From JAWKZG01 sp041396125 (GTDB lineage: Bacteria; Pseudomonadota; Gammaproteobacteria; Competibacterales; Competibacteraceae): a stretch of DNA of 64,000 nucleotides. The notes beneath the pieces are model-generated. The model was not told where the DNA came from and ran no database searches. It saw only the letters and a list, made by a program, of their open reading frames with translations. Positions within the stretch are counted from its first letter, which is position 1. The number at the start of each line of letters is the position of its first letter. Location: NCBI GenBank assembly GCA_041396125.1, contig JAWKZG010000002.1, positions 248,001 to 312,000 of the forward strand. The letters are read 5' to 3'. Positions 17,711-26,541 of the stretch are shown one piece after another. The position numbers were made by a program, and so were the translations under genes.

Positions 17711-18575
17711 TCATGCGTTTGGCTATACGGGGATCGAGCGTATCGCGCAGACCGTCGCCCAGTACGTTTACTCCCAGCACGGTCAGGGCCAGAAAAATGC
17801 CAGGGAAGAAAATAATCCAGGGCGCCAGCGTGAAATAGACCCGGCCTTCGGACATCATATTGCCCCAGCTCGGGATTTCCGGTGGCGTGCCCGCACCGAG
17901 AAAGCTCAGAATGGCTTCGGTCAGCATGGCCGAGGCGCAGACATAGGTCGCTTGCACAATCAGCGGCGGTATGGTGTTGGGCAAGACATGCCGGATCAGC
18001 ACCTTATAAATCGGCGTGCCGGCTGCGATAGCTGCTTCAACATAGGGTTCTTCCCGCACACTCAGTACCACCGAGCGAACCAGCCGCACGACCCGTGGAA
18101 TTTCCGGGATGGTGATGGCCAGTACGACAATGCTCAGACTGGCACCAGCCAGTGACACCATGGCGATAGCGAGCAGAATGCCGGGGATGGCCATCAGACC
18201 GTCCATCACGCGCATGAGGATGGCGTCCAGAATACGGTAATAGCCTGCCATCAGGCCGATGACCAGGCCGAGAAAAATACTCAGCACAGCGGCGCTGATG
18301 CCGACAATCAACGAAATGCGGGCGCCATAAACGGTGCGGGTATACACATCGCGGCCATACATATCGGTGCCGAACCAGAACTGATCGGAGATGGGTTTCA
18401 AACGATTGACCGGATTCAGTGCAATCGGATCGGTGGTCCACACCCAGGGCGCGAACAGGGCCAGCAGCGCTATCAGGGCCAGCACCAGACCACCAATCAG
18501 CATGGTGGGGTGGCGGCTGATCAGTTTGCTCAGACCGCTGCGGGGTCGGGGGATGGATTCAGCAACGGCGCTCAA
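17703..18575 (-). CDS. Peptide/nickel-type ABC transporter permease, DppC family
   Basis: A 290-residue inner-membrane permease. An N-terminal helix (LIGGLVLALIALLALFAPW) is followed by the FGTDMYGRDVYTRTVYGARISL motif diagnostic of DppC/OppC and by the EAA loop VEAAIAAGTPIYKVLIRHVLPN that contacts the ATPase. It ends DTLDPRIAKRMNA, the usual C-terminus of the family. It overlaps the dppB-type stop by 4 bases (ATGA), so the permease subunits are translationally coupled. Confidence 0.9.
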   Translation of the reverse strand: MSAVAESIPRPRSGLSKLISRHPTMLIGGLVLALIALLALFAPWVWTTDPIALNPVNRLKPISDQFWFGTDMYGRDVYTRTVYGARISLIVGISAAVLSIFLGLVIGLMAGYYRILDAILMRVMDGLMAIPGILLAIAMVSLAGASLSIVVLAITIPEIPRVVRLVRSVVLSVREEPYVEAAIAAGTPIYKVLIRHVLPNTIPPLIVQATYVCASAMLTEAILSFLGAGTPPEIPSWGNMMSEGRVYFTLAPWIIFFPGIFLALTVLGVNVLGDGLRDTLDPRIAKRMNA

Positions 18576-19513
18576 TAGCGTATCCTCGGGTCGAGTAAAG
18601 TGTAACTGAGATCAATCAGCAGATTGATCAGAATGTAGACACCGGAAAAAGCCAGAATCAGACCCTGAATGATGGGGTAATCGCGTTTCAGAATGGCATC
18701 CACTACCAAACGGCCTACACCGGGGATATTAAAAACACTTTCGGTGACGACTACGCCGCCGATCAGCAGTGCTATTCCCAGCCCAATCACGGTGACAATT
18801 GGCACGGCAGCGTTTCTGAGAGCATGTACCATCAGCACTTTGCGTTCGGTTGAGCCTTTGGCGCGGGCGGTGCGGATATAGTCTTCATCGAGAATTTCCA
18901 GCACGCTGGCGCGGGTAATACGGGTGATCAGAGCGATGTAAATCGCGCTCAGCGCAATACTGGGCAGGATCAGATTACGCAACCAGGGCCATACACCTTC
19001 CGCCAGCGGGGTATAACCCTGCACCGGCAGCCAACCCAGCTGGATCGAAAACCCATAGATCAGAATATAGCCAAACACGAATACCGGCATGGAAAAGCCC
19101 AGTACGGCAAAAATCATGATGCTGCGATCAATCCAGGTATTGGCTTTCCAGGCTGCCAGCGTACCGAGCGGAACGGCGATCAGGATGGTCAGAATCAGCG
19201 TTACACTGGCCAGCGCTACAGTCGGTTCCAGGCGTTGTGCGATAAGCTGGGAAACGGGCAGATTGGAAAAAATCGAAATACCGAGATCGCCCTGTAAAAG
19301 CTGTCCGCACCAGCGGAAAAACTGGATATAAATCGGATCGCTTAAACCCAATTGGGTGCGGATACGCTCGATGTCGTCCGGGGAGGCATAATCACCGGCG
19401 ATAACCGCCGCCGGATCACCGGGGCTGAGGCGCAGCAGCAGAAAAACAAACAAGGCCACCACCAGCATGACAGGGATGGTGGCCAGGATACGTTTAATAA
19501 TATAGGCAAACAT
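18572..19513 (-). CDS. Peptide/nickel-type ABC transporter permease, DppB family
   Basis: A 313-residue permease with six membrane helices. Family marks are the opening IIKRILATIPVMLVVALFVF, the region RLSPGDPAAVIAGD, the EAA loop IRTARAKGSTERKVLMVHALRN and the closing LIDLSYTLLDPRIRY. It makes the translocation path with the DppC partner. The gene lies 82 bases after the substrate-binding gene; a GC-rich potential hairpin (about 19535-19560) in that gap may lower expression of the permease relative to the binding protein. Confidence 0.9.
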   Translation of the reverse strand: MFAYIIKRILATIPVMLVVALFVFLLLRLSPGDPAAVIAGDYASPDDIERIRTQLGLSDPIYIQFFRWCGQLLQGDLGISIFSNLPVSQLIAQRLEPTVALASVTLILTILIAVPLGTLAAWKANTWIDRSIMIFAVLGFSMPVFVFGYILIYGFSIQLGWLPVQGYTPLAEGVWPWLRNLILPSIALSAIYIALITRITRASVLEILDEDYIRTARAKGSTERKVLMVHALRNAAVPIVTVIGLGIALLIGGVVVTESVFNIPGVGRLVVDAILKRDYPIIQGLILAFSGVYILINLLIDLSYTLLDPRIRY

Positions 19514-19595
19514 ATGACTCAGGCCTCCGCGAGCGCCCCCCCCACCCGAGGGGAGGGGGCAGTGGTGGAGGGAAGTCTGGTATTAATCAATAATT

Positions 19596-21179
19596 TCACT
19601 GCTTTTCGACATTCCAGAAAAACTGTACCGGTGATTTGATCAGGCCTTTGACATTGTCACGGTAGGCCACTGGATTGAACCAGGTACCGAAGTTGCCGTG
19701 CGTGACCACTTGCAGGGCCCGCAGCTGAATTTCGGTAGCCAGGGCTTTTTGTTTTTCCGGATCAATTTCGCGAGCGAAAGCGTCACGCATTTCTTCCAGT
19801 TTGGGGTCGTTCGGCCAGCCAAACCAGGCGTTGTCGCCGCCACCTGACAGACCGATATGGCTGACGGGGTTGGCAATATCGCCACCAATCCACCAGGTGT
19901 GGAACACGTTCCAGCCGCCTTGATCAACCGGATCTTTTTTGGCCCGGCGGGAGGTCAGGGTACTCCAGTCCATTGCCTGCAGTTCGGCATCGAAACCAAT
20001 TTCCCGCAGATTTTGTGCGGTTACCAGCGACGCGGCGTTGGTGATGGGGATATCGGTCGGCTGCATAATGATGACCTTATGGCCTTCATAGCCAGCCTGC
20101 TTGACCAGTTCGCGAGCTTTTTCCAGATTGCGCTGTTTGAAGGGCTCATAACCAGCGTCGGTTTCCAGCGGGCTGCCGCAGGCATACAGTGAATAGCAGG
20201 TGGTGTAGAAATCGGGATTACCGACCGCCGCCTGCATGTAGGTGAGCTGATCCATGGCGTACAGCACGGCCTGACGAGCTTCGGGCTTGTCGAACGGTGG
20301 CTGCAGGTGATTCAGTCGCAGCATACCCTGACTGCCCAGCGGGTCGAGGACCTCAACTACAATACCGGGCGAGGATTTCAGCATCGGAACCAGATCCGGT
20401 GGCGGGGTTTCGTAATAATCGACTTCGCCATTGATCAGTGCGTTTATCGCCGTTTGTGAATCGGGCAGGTAGAGCCATTCGACTTTGTCCACAAAGACCC
20501 GTTTGCCACCGGCTGCAGCGCTGGACGGCTCATCGCGGGGTACATAATCGGCATTTTTCAAATACACGGTTTTGCTGCCCGGTACCCACTCATCTTTAAC
20601 AAAGATATAAGGGCCGGAGCCAATGGTTTCGGGGACTTGCTCGAAGGGATCAGTGTCAGCCAGCCGCTTGGGCATCATGAACGGTACGTTCGAACTGATT
20701 TTACCAATAGATTCCAGCACCAGACCGTAGGTTTCTTTCAGCACCAGGGTAAAGGTTTTGTCATCTACCGGTTCCAGCCTGTCGACGACGCCCATCAGTT
20801 TCTGTCCCATGCCATCACGCTTGCCCCAGCGGTTAAGCGATGCGACGCAGTCTTCGGCGGTGACCGGAGTGCCATCGTGCCATTTCAGGCCGTCACGCAA
20901 GGTAAACGTATAGGTCAGTTTGTCATCGCTGACAGTCCAGGTATCAACCATTTGCGGTTGCGGCTGCAGCTTTTCATCCATCGCAAACAGGGTGTCGTAC
21001 ACCATGTAACCGTGGTTACGGGTGATGTAGGCTGTGGTCCAGATAGGGTCGATGTTTTTCAGATCAGCGTGCGGTATAACCTTGAGCACAGTTTCAGCAC
21101 TGGCTGTGCTGAAACCGGCAAGACCGGCGCTGAGTATAGCCGCGGATAATACACCGCGAACAAAGGTTCTGGTTTGCAT
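19596..21179 (-). CDS. ABC transporter substrate-binding protein, family 5 (DppA/OppA-like)
   Basis: A 527-residue periplasmic protein. The signal peptide (MQTRTFVRGVLSAAILSAGLAG... cut after ASA) is followed by the family-5 pattern: NIDPIWTTAYITRNHGYMVYDTLFAMDE, YTFTLRDGLKWHDGTPVTAEDCVASLNRW, and PETIGSGPYIFVKDEWVPG. Binding proteins of this subgroup that begin with 'KVIPHADLKNIDPIW' are frequent in proteobacteria beside fused DppDF ATPases; their ligands are often not peptides. It is the first gene of the importer operon, and its promoter lies in the long spacer shared with the acyl-CoA ligase gene. Confidence 0.88.
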   Translation of the reverse strand: MQTRTFVRGVLSAAILSAGLAGFSTASAETVLKVIPHADLKNIDPIWTTAYITRNHGYMVYDTLFAMDEKLQPQPQMVDTWTVSDDKLTYTFTLRDGLKWHDGTPVTAEDCVASLNRWGKRDGMGQKLMGVVDRLEPVDDKTFTLVLKETYGLVLESIGKISSNVPFMMPKRLADTDPFEQVPETIGSGPYIFVKDEWVPGSKTVYLKNADYVPRDEPSSAAAGGKRVFVDKVEWLYLPDSQTAINALINGEVDYYETPPPDLVPMLKSSPGIVVEVLDPLGSQGMLRLNHLQPPFDKPEARQAVLYAMDQLTYMQAAVGNPDFYTTCYSLYACGSPLETDAGYEPFKQRNLEKARELVKQAGYEGHKVIIMQPTDIPITNAASLVTAQNLREIGFDAELQAMDWSTLTSRRAKKDPVDQGGWNVFHTWWIGGDIANPVSHIGLSGGGDNAWFGWPNDPKLEEMRDAFAREIDPEKQKALATEIQLRALQVVTHGNFGTWFNPVAYRDNVKGLIKSPVQFFWNVEKQ

Positions 21180-21618
21180 TATTATTACCTCTAATAGGTA
21201 AAAGAACCACCGCCTGAGACCGTGCCGGATGGCATTGCCCGGTGCGGTGACGATTATCTAAGCCAGTAGTTTATGAAGCGCTCAAAGAGTTCTTGTTTGA
21301 TGGCCCAAACACCATAGAACAAAACTAGTGCAAATGGAACATTTGCAAATGTAATACCAGCTTGCTGAAATTTTTTAAGAACCGTTATTATTTTAAATAA
21401 ATTTTTATATAACAGTTAATTATAGCCGCCTGGGGGAAAATGACAGTGCTGTTGACGTGCTCTGAAATGGTGCGTTTACGGTTGTCCGACTGGTGCACTG
21501 CACCGTTGTCATGCTGCAGTAAGACGCTGGCGCAGGCTGGTTATCCCGACCAGGGCTGGACGGCACTGGTCGTAGAGTGATCCCGGGCGTGGACCCCAAA
21601 GGCCAAAGGTGAAGATGT
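21180..21618. other. Long divergent promoter region
   Basis: About 440 bases without a convincing gene, between the ABC importer operon (minus) and the acyl-CoA ligase (plus). The part 21300-21420 is strongly AT-rich and holds an overlapping palindrome, listed separately. An 81-codon minus-strand frame at 21420-21665 overlaps the ligase start and has no recognisable content. Confidence 0.5.
21330..21351. promoter_or_regulatory. Overlapping palindromes, candidate operator
   Basis: GCAAATG-GAA-CATTTGC (21330-21346) is a perfect spaced inverted repeat, and its right half also forms the 12-bp palindrome CATTTGCAAATG (21340-21351). The half-site GCAAATG is thus present three times. It lies about 150 bases upstream of the ABC binding-protein gene. 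The cognate regulator is unknown. Confidence 0.4.
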
Positions 21619-23256
21619 ATGACCCCAAATAAATATGACACTGACCTGAATCCCTGTGCGGCCAATCATGTGCCGCTGTCGCCGCTCAGCCTGCTGCGAC
21701 GCGCCGCTGCCGTCTATCCGGATAAAATCGCGGTTATCCACGGCGCTGCCCGTTATAGCTATCGCCAGTTCGAACAGCGTTGCCGGCGGCTGGCCAGTGC
21801 TTTGCAACGGCGCGGCGTAGGGCGGGGCGATACTGTCGCGGTCATCGCGCCCAATGTACCCGCCTTACTGGAAGCGCATTACGGCGTGCCCATGCTGGGG
21901 GCGGTGCTGAACGCGCTGAACTACCGGCTGGACGCGGCCACTATCCGGTTTATCCTGGAGCACGGTGAAGCCAGGGTTCTGCTCACCGACCGTGAGTTCT
22001 CCGCCACCGTCAAGCAGGCGTTGGCAGGTATGAGCCAGCCGCCGCTGGTGATCGACATTGACGATCCACTGTATGAAGGTGGCACCCTGCTCGGTGAGCT
22101 GGACTACGAAGCTCTGCTGCAGGAAGGCGCGGCGGATTTTATGGTTGAACCGCCGGACGATGAGTGGCAGGCCATCGCCCTGAACTACACCTCTGGCACG
22201 ACCGGTGATCCCAAAGGCGTGGTATACCATCATCGCGGTGCCTATCTGAACGCATTGGGCAATGTGTTGGCGCTGGGACTGAATGACCGTTCCGTGTATC
22301 TCTGGACGCTGCCGATGTTCCACTGCAACGGCTGGACCTACACCTGGGGCGTTACCGCGGCGGGCGGCACGCATGTGTGCCTGCGGCGGATTGATCCGGC
22401 GCTGATCTTTCCGCTGCTGAAGCAGGAGCGGGTGACGCATTTATGCGGTGCGCCGATTATATTGAATATGCTGGTGCATGCACCGGACGAGATCAAATGC
22501 CGTTTCGAGCAGACTATTACGGTTGGCACCGGCGGGGCAGCGCCGCCCAGTCAGGTGATTGCCAATATGGAAGCGCTGGGTTTTCATGTGATTCATCTGT
22601 ACGGGCTGACAGAATGCTACGGTCCGGCCACGATTTGCGTTGAACAACCCGACTGGCACGAACTGGATCTACCCGCCCGCGCTGCCAAAATGGCCCGCCA
22701 GGGTGTCCGTTACACCACCTCCGAAGACATCATCGTGGCCGATCCCGAAACGCTGCAATCGGTACCGGCTGACGGCGCGACGCTGGGTGAAATCATGCTG
22801 CGCGGCAATACCGTGATGAAAGGTTATCTGAAAAACCCGGCTGCCACGGCAAAAGCGTTCCAGGGTGGCTGGTATCACACCGGCGATCTGGCCGTCATGC
22901 ACCCGGACGGTTATCTGGAAGTCAAAGACCGCAGCAAAGACATCATTATTTCTGGCGGTGAAAACATCTCCAGTCTGGAGGTGGAAGAAACCCTGTATAA
23001 ACACCCGGCGGTGATGGATGCTGCTGTGGTGGCCCGCCCTGATGAACGCTGGGGCGAAGCACCGTGCGCGTTTGTCACCCTGAAAACCGGGGCCACTGAC
23101 ATCGAAGCTGAAACCATTATTCAATGGTGCCGCGATCATCTGGCCCATTTCAAAGTGCCGAAAACCATCGTGTTCGGGCCATTACCGAAAACGTCTACCG
23201 GCAAAATACAAAAATTCGTATTGCGCGAGCAAGCCAAGGCATTAGCCGACCAATAA
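21619..23256 (+). CDS. AMP-forming acyl-CoA ligase (DmdB-like medium-chain acyl-CoA synthetase)
   Basis: A 545-residue ANL-superfamily enzyme that activates a carboxylic acid to acyl-AMP and then acyl-CoA. Motifs: P-loop LNYTSGTTGDPKGV (about residues 190-203), A4/A5 region YGLTECYGPAT, GWYHTGD, the hinge DRSKDIIISGGENISS and the catalytic lysine in KTSTGKIQKF. The N-terminus (PLSLLRRAAAVYPDKIAVIHG) and the segment TLPMFHCNGWTYTWGV resemble the group that includes 3-methylmercaptopropionyl-CoA ligase DmdB and general medium-chain ligases. DMSP genes are not nearby, so the substrate is left open. It is followed after 23 bases by a PNPOx-like gene. Confidence 0.88.
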   Translation: MTPNKYDTDLNPCAANHVPLSPLSLLRRAAAVYPDKIAVIHGAARYSYRQFEQRCRRLASALQRRGVGRGDTVAVIAPNVPALLEAHYGVPMLGAVLNALNYRLDAATIRFILEHGEARVLLTDREFSATVKQALAGMSQPPLVIDIDDPLYEGGTLLGELDYEALLQEGAADFMVEPPDDEWQAIALNYTSGTTGDPKGVVYHHRGAYLNALGNVLALGLNDRSVYLWTLPMFHCNGWTYTWGVTAAGGTHVCLRRIDPALIFPLLKQERVTHLCGAPIILNMLVHAPDEIKCRFEQTITVGTGGAAPPSQVIANMEALGFHVIHLYGLTECYGPATICVEQPDWHELDLPARAAKMARQGVRYTTSEDIIVADPETLQSVPADGATLGEIMLRGNTVMKGYLKNPAATAKAFQGGWYHTGDLAVMHPDGYLEVKDRSKDIIISGGENISSLEVEETLYKHPAVMDAAVVARPDERWGEAPCAFVTLKTGATDIEAETIIQWCRDHLAHFKVPKTIVFGPLPKTSTGKIQKFVLREQAKALADQ

Positions 23257-23279
23257 ACCACCAAACGAGGGAATACCTA

Positions 23280-23933
23280 ATGAGCAGACTCTATAACGAA
23301 GAACATAGAGCTTTTCAGGATGAATTTGAAACCCGCACACTGGCTGACGTCGTAGAAAACATCATCCTGCAAGACGAGTTCACGGATAAAGATAAAACGT
23401 TTATCGAAAGCCGGGATATGTTTTTTCTAAGCACAGTGGATCATCTGGGCCGGCCCTCCGTTTCTTATAAAGGGGGCGAGAAGGGCTTTATTAAAGTCAT
23501 TGATAAAAACACACTGGTGTTTCCCAGTTATGATGGAAACGGCATGTTTCTTTCAATGGGAAACATCAAAACCTGCAGTAAAATCGGTCTGTTATTCATC
23601 GATTTCGAGAATCCGCATAGATTACGTGCCTACGGAGAGGCAACAGTTTCCGCCGATAATCCGCTGCTGGATCAATACGAGGAAGCGCAATTGCTGGTGA
23701 CAGTCAAAATCACCGAACTGTGGAGAAACTGCCCACGCTACGTTCATAAATATAAAAAAGTGGAAACATCAAAGTACGTCCCCCAGACAGACCACGAAAC
23801 ACCCCTGCCAGACTGGAAAAAACTCGATAAAATACAAGGTATCCTGCCATCCAAGGATCAGGGCAAAGCCGAGCAACAAGGCGGCACAATTACTATCGAG
23901 GAGTTGCAGGAGTTGGAACGTCGGGAGGATTGA
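23280..23933 (+). CDS. Pyridoxamine 5'-phosphate oxidase-like FMN-binding protein
   Basis: A 217-residue split-barrel flavin-binding protein. The core reads FIESRDMFFLSTVDHLGRPSVSYKGGEKGFIKV, then LVFPSYDGNGMFLSMGNI and KIGLLFIDFENPHRLRAYGEATV, the layout of PNPOx-fold proteins in which the LSTVD..G.P and LLFID regions line the FMN pocket. The C-terminal 40 residues are charged and probably disordered. The start at 23280 is used because GAGGG lies 10 bases upstream; the longer frame running back into the ligase is not coding. Its base composition is lower in G+C than the ligase, towards the AT-rich segment that follows. Substrate unknown. Confidence 0.75.
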   Translation: MSRLYNEEHRAFQDEFETRTLADVVENIILQDEFTDKDKTFIESRDMFFLSTVDHLGRPSVSYKGGEKGFIKVIDKNTLVFPSYDGNGMFLSMGNIKTCSKIGLLFIDFENPHRLRAYGEATVSADNPLLDQYEEAQLLVTVKITELWRNCPRYVHKYKKVETSKYVPQTDHETPLPDWKKLDKIQGILPSKDQGKAEQQGGTITIEELQELERRED

Positions 23934-23975
23934 GTTTAATTATAATGTTTAGAGTTCATGTGATTTAGTATTTAT

Positions 23976-24007
23976 GTAGGATGCGCTGAGGAAGGAAGCG
24001 CATCATT
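23976..24007. repeat. Small intergenic palindromic repeat (GTAGGATGCG...CGCATCATT)
   Basis: GATGCGCT (23980-23987) and AGCGCATC (23997-24004) form a perfect 8-bp stem with a 9-base loop. The wording of the element, GTAGGATG before the stem and CATCATT at its end, is that of a repeat common between genes in gammaproteobacteria. It marks the left side of the AT-rich AIPR gene. Confidence 0.55.
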
Positions 24008-24117
24008 CGAAAGTTAACTTACCAATAATATGTATTTTTTTTTATGAGTGCGTCTTATAGGAGCTGTTACAGATATCAAAATTTATGCAATGAAAAATTA
24101 TTTAGGAGAAATATAAA

Positions 24118-25782
24118 GTGCAAGTAGAAGATTTAAAATATATTAACCTTAAAAAATTATTGGCACCATACGAAGAGAAGGGTCGTGGCGAATCTATTGC
24201 ATTTCTAAATTGGTTCTTGGAGAACATTTTTAGATTAGATGGTGTGGATGCAGATGATGCAATTTGTGATAGACCTAATGATCGAGGAGTAGATGGTTTA
24301 TTTGTTGATCATACACAAGAAAAAATTTTCGTGTTGCAAGGAAAAATAAAACAGAAAGAATCATCTGTTGGTGATGCATCGTTAAGGGAACTTGCAGGTA
24401 CTATAACGCAGTTTGATGATGAGGAATCAGTACAAGCTTTGCTTGATGGCGGAGCAAACGAAGAACTAAAAAGAATTCTAAAAAGAAATAATGTTAAAGG
24501 TCTAATATCTAAAGGATATAAAGTTGAAGGGTTGTTTGTATCAAATCAAAAGCTGGACGCTAATGGCGAAGAGTTTTTAAGGCAAGGAGGATCAATTGAA
24601 GTATATGATAGACAAAGAATTGTTAATGAGTATATTGATATTGAAGTTGAAGGGGGAGTAAAGGAAGAGTATACATTTGATGCGAGTTATGTGGATCCTA
24701 TTGTAATCCGAACATCTGATCGCGCAACGACGTATATTCTTCCTATTCAAGCTTTGGAGCTAATAGGCATGCAGGGTATTGACGGCGGCAAGTTGTTTGC
24801 GCAAAACGTAAGGCAGTCATTAGGAAATACTAAAGTTAATAAAGCATTGATGCAAAGTGTTAATGATAAAAAAGAACATGAGAATTTTACATTATATCAT
24901 AATGGGGTGAACATACTTTGTGAGCATGCAGAGCTTATCAATGAAAGATTGAAAATTAAGAATTATGTGGTTGTGAATGGTGCGCAAAGTATATCAACAT
25001 TTAAAAAATTATCTAACTCTCTTACAGAAAATCTGAGGGTAATTGCTAAAGTAATACAAATACAGAATAACGAGCTTTCACGAAAAATTACAATAAATAG
25101 TAATAATCAAAACGCAATAAAACCAAGAGATCTAAAATCAACGAATGAAGTACAACTTCGCTTGAGAGAAGAATTTATTAGTGTTGAAAATGGAAAATAT
25201 GAACTTGAAATTAAGCGAGGTCAGAAACAAGCTAATGGCACAATTCTAATTACTAACGAAGAAGCAGGTAGGCTTTTGCTTGCATACGATCTTATGGAGC
25301 CGGAGTCCTGTCATCAAGTTTACAAGATTTTTGATGATAAATATGCTGATATATTTGCTAGGCCAGCTGTTACAGCCCATCGAATTATATTTCTATACTT
25401 GATTATGGAGCGTATTCAAAAAATCACACCAAAAATTGAATATAGACCTTTATCGAGGTATGGGTTAACAAGGTTTTTTTTAATGTCTGTTGTATCTGAG
25501 TTAGTAAAGACAGATAATGTTGCGTTAAGATATTCCAAGAATCCAAATTTACTTTTTTCAGAATGTAAGGTAGATAAATTCATGGAAGCTATAGAATTGA
25601 CATTGCACTCTATTGTTATAGATTTGAATTATGAAGTGCAGGATATGGGTGATCAATTTGACTATAAAGGTGACTTTAAGAGCCCAACGAAAATAAAGAA
25701 CTTAGAAAGTAAGTTATTGCGAAGTTTTGAAAAGGATGTTGCCAGAGGTAAGGCTTGCTCTTTAGGGCATTTGCTATCTTGA
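24118..25782 (+). CDS. AIPR-family abortive-infection phage-resistance protein
   Basis: A 554-residue protein with the AIPR domain: FTLYHNGVNILCEHAEL (about residues 258-275) and VVNGAQSISTFKKL (about 283-296) are its hallmarks, followed by TINSNNQNAIKPRDL. The first 80 residues show E25, D59 in RGVDGLFV and Q74-G-K76 in FVLQGK, which fits a PD-(D/E)xK nuclease layout with Q in place of E, as in Mrr-type enzymes. AIPR proteins are linked to abortive infection and often sit beside restriction systems; here it stands alone. The start is GTG with AGGAG 10 bases upstream. The gene is far richer in A+T than its neighbours and is flanked by palindromic repeats, strong signs of horizontal arrival. 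Confidence 0.8.
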   Translation: MQVEDLKYINLKKLLAPYEEKGRGESIAFLNWFLENIFRLDGVDADDAICDRPNDRGVDGLFVDHTQEKIFVLQGKIKQKESSVGDASLRELAGTITQFDDEESVQALLDGGANEELKRILKRNNVKGLISKGYKVEGLFVSNQKLDANGEEFLRQGGSIEVYDRQRIVNEYIDIEVEGGVKEEYTFDASYVDPIVIRTSDRATTYILPIQALELIGMQGIDGGKLFAQNVRQSLGNTKVNKALMQSVNDKKEHENFTLYHNGVNILCEHAELINERLKIKNYVVVNGAQSISTFKKLSNSLTENLRVIAKVIQIQNNELSRKITINSNNQNAIKPRDLKSTNEVQLRLREEFISVENGKYELEIKRGQKQANGTILITNEEAGRLLLAYDLMEPESCHQVYKIFDDKYADIFARPAVTAHRIIFLYLIMERIQKITPKIEYRPLSRYGLTRFFLMSVVSELVKTDNVALRYSKNPNLLFSECKVDKFMEAIELTLHSIVIDLNYEVQDMGDQFDYKGDFKSPTKIKNLESKLLRSFEKDVARGKACSLGHLLS

Positions 25783-25913
25783 ATATTTTTATTATAAGGT
25801 ATTTTTTTAGATGAATTTTGTTTTTATTTATAATTCGCTTGCATATGTTTACATGAAAATTTGAGGCTAGAGAAACTAGAATGTAAAGCGGTAAATGTGG
25901 TCTGTATTGACGA

Positions 25914-25945
25914 TTTCTGGATTCCCGCCTTCGCGGGAATGACGG
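25914..25945. repeat. REP-like palindrome, copy 1 (TTCCCGCCTTCGCGGGAA)
   Basis: A 32-base element with the stem TTCCCGC/GCGGGAA. It is identical to the copy at 32629-32660 except for one loop base (T instead of G). In translation its reverse strand gives the familiar VIPAQAGIQ-type peptide. It marks the right side of the AIPR island. Confidence 0.75.
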
Positions 25946-26058
25946 AATCTATTACAGTGGTAATATTTTAGAGTAAATGGGTTTCTGCCGATGCCAGACT
26001 GACAGCATCGTAATTAAAAACGATATGAAACCATGCGTGTTGTGTATGAGGATTAATC

Positions 26059-26439
26059 ATGTTCAAACGCTTTCTTGTTGTTAGTTTATTGTCCAGCCTT
26101 TGCTATGTTAATGCTTTAGCGGAGGAAAGATTCTTTTGCGATGCGGCGAAGCACACCGCTATTGTTAGCACCACTTCTTCCGGCGAATATCTATATCGGG
26201 CGTGGAATAAGCCTAAACACGTCACACAGAAACCGGATATGGAGATAACCGGCGGCACCGAGACAGTGGAAGGTACAGGACCTTGTCGCTATGCCACTTG
26301 GTCGTTTGCAAAGGGTAATGTGCAATATGTGGTCAGCACATTGGGGTGCACTGAGGAAATGCCTCCAGCGGGAACGACCGGATCACTCGCAGTTTATATC
26401 GATGGTGAACTTCGAAAAAGCTGGTGGTGCATGAACTGA
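26059..26439 (+). CDS. Small secreted protein of unknown function
   Basis: A 126-residue protein with a clear Sec signal peptide (MFKRFLVVSLLSSLCYVNALA, cut before EERFF). The mature part has four cysteines (FFCDAA, GPCRYA, TLGCTEE, SWWCMN), which could form two disulphides, and reads as a small beta-rich domain (IVSTTSSGEYLYRAWNKP, GNVQYVVSTLG, GSLAVYIDGE). I do not recognise a family, although the shape recalls small periplasmic binding or inhibitor proteins. The gene lies alone between the AIPR island and a convergent dehydrogenase gene. Confidence 0.65.
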   Translation: MFKRFLVVSLLSSLCYVNALAEERFFCDAAKHTAIVSTTSSGEYLYRAWNKPKHVTQKPDMEITGGTETVEGTGPCRYATWSFAKGNVQYVVSTLGCTEEMPPAGTTGSLAVYIDGELRKSWWCMN

Positions 26440-26443
26440 ACTT

Positions 26444-26467
26444 CATACGGCTTGCGTATGGTTTCTT
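26444..26467 (+). terminator. Weak hairpin after the small secreted protein gene
   Basis: CATACG/CGTATG (6 bp, 5-base loop) followed by GTTTCTT, 4 bases after the stop codon. The stem is short, so termination is only possible. Confidence 0.35.
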
Positions 26468-26541
26468 GATTACCGGCTTATCAAACGACATGGTTTGAAT
26501 AAGACCAGCGAGGCGCAAGACCCAGTGAGTTGGCAACGTGC

